Translations under genes and position numbers: made by a program | Notes under the pieces: generated by a model | What the model was told of the DNA's origin: nothing | The model's database searches: none | Seen by the model: the letters and a program-made list of their open reading frames with translations, nothing else | Origin: CAZNKU01 sp964573775 | GTDB taxonomy: Bacteria; Bacillota; Clostridia; Monoglobales; Firm-18 | Length of the DNA stretch: 64,000 bases | NCBI GenBank assembly: GCA_964573775.1 | Contig: CAZNKU010000003.1 | Location: 1 to 64,000 of the forward strand | Direction: 5' to 3' | Part shown: positions 61,583-64,000 of the stretch, piece after piece | How positions within the stretch are numbered: the stretch's first letter is position 1 | How the letters are laid out: every line of letters starts with the position of its first letter

Positions 61583-62119
61583 ATGTCAAAGTACGCAGGA
61601 ACTCAAACAGAAAAAAATCTACAGGAAGCTTTTGCAGGCGAATCTCAGGCAAGAAACAAGTATACTTACTTTGCTTCAGTAGCTAAAAAAGAAGGCTACG
61701 AACAGATGTCTGAAATTTTCTTAAAAACTGCTGAAAACGAAAAAGAACACGCTAAAATGTGGTTTAAGGAACTTGGTGGCATAGGTAATACTGCTGAAAA
61801 TCTTGCAGAGGCTGCAGCAGGAGAAAACTATGAATGGACAGATATGTACGCAGGCTTTGCTGAAACTGCCGAAAAGGAAGGTTTTACGGAGCTTGCTGCA
61901 AAATTCCGTCTTGTAGCTGCTATTGAAAAATCACACGAAGAAAGATACCGTGCATTACTTAACAACATAGAACTTGCTGAAGTATTCGCAAAAAGCGAAG
62001 TTCAGATATGGGAATGCCGCAACTGCGGACACATTGTAGTTGGCACAAATGCTCCTGAAGTTTGCCCTACATGCAACCACCCACAAAGTTATTTTGAACT
62101 AAGAAAAGAAAACTACTAA
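61583..62119 (+). CDS. rubrerythrin
   Basis: 178 aa. Four-helix ferritin-like domain with diiron ligands in EAFAGESQARNKY, ENEKEHAKMWF and EKSHEERYRAL. C-terminal rubredoxin domain with CRNCGHI and CPTCNHP. Reduces hydrogen peroxide in anaerobes. Strong AAAGGAGGA site; probably co-transcribed with the ZIP gene. Confidence 0.96.
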   Translation: MSKYAGTQTEKNLQEAFAGESQARNKYTYFASVAKKEGYEQMSEIFLKTAENEKEHAKMWFKELGGIGNTAENLAEAAAGENYEWTDMYAGFAETAEKEGFTELAAKFRLVAAIEKSHEERYRALLNNIELAEVFAKSEVQIWECRNCGHIVVGTNAPEVCPTCNHPQSYFELRKENY

Positions 62120-62169
62120 GGCTTGAAAAAATGCACAGACTGAAATCATACAAGAAGCAATTATAAACT

Positions 62170-62202
62170 AAAGGACTGTAACTTAAACGGTTACAGTCCT
62201 TT
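62170..62202. terminator. bidirectional terminator
   Basis: 13-bp stem AAAGGACTGTAAC / GTTACAGTCCTTT between the convergent rubrerythrin and sfsA genes. Confidence 0.85.
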
Positions 62203-62881
62203 ATAATTTTACATCTACAAATGTATTTATCTCTAAACTATCCTCTTTAACCTTACAATTTACACACAAAATTTTTACACCCTTGTCTTTTGCCTCCGAA
62301 AGTGCATCTGCAAACTGCGGATGAGTACGTCTATTTGTTGTAAAGTATTTTACCTTGTCGGTTTGAATTACAAAGCAAACATAGGCTTCATATCCATCAT
62401 CAATACATTTGCAAAGTTCATTTATATGTTTTACCCCTCGTTCCGTAGGTGCATCAGGAAACATCAGCACACCGTTTTCTTCTAAAGTAACGCCCTTTAC
62501 TTCAACAAAAATGCGACGGTTTTGTGCCTCTATATAAAAGTCAAAACGTGAATCTCCATATTTGCATTCAGGCTTTATTAAATCTGTTTTGCCAAAATAA
62601 CCGCTTTTTAAAACCCATTCGTAAAAAACCTTATTTGGCGCCTGACTGTCTATATTGTAAAGTTCTTTCCCTTTACAAACTCCAATTAAATCAAACTTAG
62701 TCTTTCGGCTTGTATTTTCAAACTCCTGAACAAAAACGGTTACTCCCTCTGTCAAAAGTTCCCTGCATCTGCCTGTATTTTTGACGTGTACTACTTCCAC
62801 TTTGCCATCTATTTCCACATTGGCAATAAAACGGTTAGGACGGTCAATAAATATTCCCTTTTTTACATTTTCGTATTTCAC
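62201..62881 (-). CDS. sfsA: SfsA family DNA/RNA nuclease-like protein
   Basis: 226 aa. FIDRPNRFIANVEIDGKVEVVHVKNTGRC at the start and a PD-(D/E)XK-like core SRFDFYIEAQNRRIFVEVKGVTLEENG, plus FPDAPTERGVKHI, all typical of SfsA. Long named sugar fermentation stimulation protein; now viewed as a probable nuclease. Overlaps the pseudouridine synthase gene by 4 bp. Confidence 0.94.
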   Translation of the reverse strand: MKYENVKKGIFIDRPNRFIANVEIDGKVEVVHVKNTGRCRELLTEGVTVFVQEFENTSRKTKFDLIGVCKGKELYNIDSQAPNKVFYEWVLKSGYFGKTDLIKPECKYGDSRFDFYIEAQNRRIFVEVKGVTLEENGVLMFPDAPTERGVKHINELCKCIDDGYEAYVCFVIQTDKVKYFTTNRRTHPQFADALSEAKDKGVKILCVNCKVKEDSLEINTFVDVKL

Positions 62882-63501
62882 TTTAACACCTCAAACAAAT
62901 TCCACGGTTTTTCATCAGGCGGATTTTTGGAAAAGCTTTTGCCGTCTGTTTCTATTTTGTGGGAAAACAAAGCTATTGGACAATTTATTTTACTGCCGTA
63001 TTTTCCGTCACCCAAAAGCGGATGCTTACGACTTGCAAACTGTACACGTATCTGGTGACTTCTTCCTGTTTTTAATGTAACCGAAACAAGTGAGCATTCC
63101 TTGCCGTTAAATTCACCTCTTTTTAAAACTTTATACGTAAGGCACGCTTTTTTCACACCCTTACGTTCCTTTTTAACAACAAAGCTTTTATTTTTACGGG
63201 AATCCTTAAACAGCGAATCCTCCATTACACCTTCAGCTTCTTCAAAAACGCCCTCACATACTGTAAGATATGTTTTTTCAAAGTCAGAATTTTCTGCAAT
63301 TTTTTTGCTGAATTTTGCCGCTGCCGATTTATTTTTGGCGTACACCATAACACCGCCCACAGGTGTATCAAGACGGTGCAGAGTATATATTTCACTTTTC
63401 AGTTGTTCTGCAAGTGCTTTTGGTAAATCCTCCTCAGAAGATATACCCACAGGCTTTACACAGAATACAATATCTTTATCTTCACATAATATTTCTATCA
63501 T
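62878..63501 (-). CDS. RluA-family pseudouridine synthase
   Basis: About 207 aa, no S4 domain. Catalytic Asp in YTLHRLDTPVGGVMVYAK near residue 45, and KTGRSHQIRVQFASRKHPLLGD near 165. Modifies rRNA or tRNA; position unknown. Start at ATG 63501 behind TGAGGT. First gene of a pair with sfsA. Confidence 0.92.
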   Translation of the reverse strand: MIEILCEDKDIVFCVKPVGISSEEDLPKALAEQLKSEIYTLHRLDTPVGGVMVYAKNKSAAAKFSKKIAENSDFEKTYLTVCEGVFEEAEGVMEDSLFKDSRKNKSFVVKKERKGVKKACLTYKVLKRGEFNGKECSLVSVTLKTGRSHQIRVQFASRKHPLLGDGKYGSKINCPIALFSHKIETDGKSFSKNPPDEKPWNLFEVLK

Positions 63502-63564
63502 AACATACCTCAATGTATTTTTGTAATATTGTACCACAAAATATGTTATAATGCAATTCGTATC

Positions 63565-63593
63565 TTGACAAATTAAACAATAAATAGTATATT
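63565..63593 (+). promoter_or_regulatory. promoter of the uracil/xanthine permease
   Basis: TTGACA (63565-63570), 17-bp spacer, TATATT (63588-63593). Confidence 0.75.
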
Positions 63594-63602
63594 TTATTTA
63601 GG

Positions 63603-63619
63603 TAAATTGTCACAATTTA
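63603..63619. promoter_or_regulatory. operator-like palindrome TAAATTGT-C-ACAATTTA
   Basis: A perfect 17-bp palindrome lies right at the expected transcription start of the permease gene, a classic repressor position. Confidence 0.55.
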
Positions 63620-63650
63620 TCAAATAAAGTACGAAATGAGGATTAATGTT

Positions 63651-64000
63651 ATGAAACTTGTTTACGGGGTTAATGACAAACCCAAATTCGCACAACTTAT
63701 TATTCTGGCGTTCCAGCAGTTACTATCCATCATAACAGCAACATTGGTTGTTCCTGTTATAATTAACGGAACTTGCGGAACAAATATGTCTTCTGCTGCA
63801 GCACTTGTAGGCGCAGGTGTAGGTACACTTTGCTACATTTTATTTACACAGAAGAAATGTCCTGTATTTTTAGGTTCATCATTTGCTTTTATAGGCTCTA
63901 TGACTGCCGCGTTTGCAGGCGGTGTATCAATGGCACTTGGATTTTTAGGTCTAATAATCGGTGCTGTATTTGCAGGTCTTGTTTATGTAGTTATCGCTAT
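63651..64000 (+). CDS. NCS2-family uracil/xanthine permease, 5' part only
   Basis: First 116 codons. LIILAFQQLLSIITATLVVPVII is the NCS2 N-terminal signature, followed by SSAAALVGAGVGTLCYI and CPVFLGSSFAFIG, the latter typical of UraA/PbuX substrate-binding helices. Imports a nucleobase with a proton. The gene runs off the window end. ATG 63651 lies behind GAGGATT. Confidence 0.92.
   Translation, partial: MKLVYGVNDKPKFAQLIILAFQQLLSIITATLVVPVIINGTCGTNMSSAAALVGAGVGTLCYILFTQKKCPVFLGSSFAFIGSMTAAFAGGVSMALGFLGLIIGAVFAGLVYVVIA

Overview
The window looks like chromosome from a low-GC, strictly anaerobic Firmicute, most likely a gut-type member of the Clostridia. The grounds are AT-rich DNA, strong GGAGG-type ribosome binding sites, TTGACA/TATAAT promoters, a short-form HisG with HisZ, SLH-domain surface protein, rubrerythrin, Hdr-type iron-sulfur enzymes and lactate dehydrogenase. 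No rRNA, tRNA, CRISPR array or prophage was found. Taxonomy below class level is inference.

Layout. 1-7.2 kb: a divergent AraC regulator and an RraA-like / SDR / zinc-dehydrogenase set (probably sugar-acid or polyol catabolism), small genes (DUF1653, YgjV), a lipoprotein divergent from a small XRE regulator with two matched operators, and an iron alcohol dehydrogenase. 7.2-10.9 kb: a shuffled non-coding repeat, a hemolysin-III protein, NAD synthetase and an ACT-MBL fusion. 10.9-19.5 kb: a complete one-operon histidine pathway (yerC-hisZGDCBHAF-hisIE-PHP phosphatase) led by a TrpR-like regulator and ended by a terminator. 19.5-30.7 kb: an accessory region with an SLH protein, HPr-kinase-like ATPase, short 67-aa peptide, Sec-exported protein, ABC exporter, SipW-like signal peptidase, PqqD-like protein and S41 protease, peppered with REP hairpins and two REP-associated transposases (RAYTs). 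I read it as a possible unrecognised peptide maturation and export system. 30.7-41.5 kb: argS, DUF1934, a protein tyrosine phosphatase, M14 peptidase, PAP2 protein, B12-radical SAM protein, MATE transporter, acyl-CoA ligase and an E2-like acyltransferase.

41.9-53.1 kb is the metabolic centrepiece: ldh, then hdrB-hdrC-hdrA-mvhD, three Flx-like electron-input subunits, a ferredoxin-like subunit, a fumarate-reductase-type flavoprotein and an AspT-type exchanger. All lie on one strand with touching or overlapping genes. The order suggests a soluble NADH-linked, possibly flavin-bifurcating complex that ends on a fumarate-reductase-like enzyme. 53.1-54.6 kb holds a second copy of the shuffled repeat and a plausible small structured RNA with promoter and terminator. 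54.6-64 kb is mostly housekeeping: a THUMP methyltransferase, uvrBA, a ZIP transporter, rubrerythrin, sfsA, an RluA-type pseudouridine synthase and the start of a uracil/xanthine permease.

Start codons were moved from the longest reading frame wherever a ribosome binding site pointed to an internal start. All homology statements come from motif recognition by eye; no searches were run.
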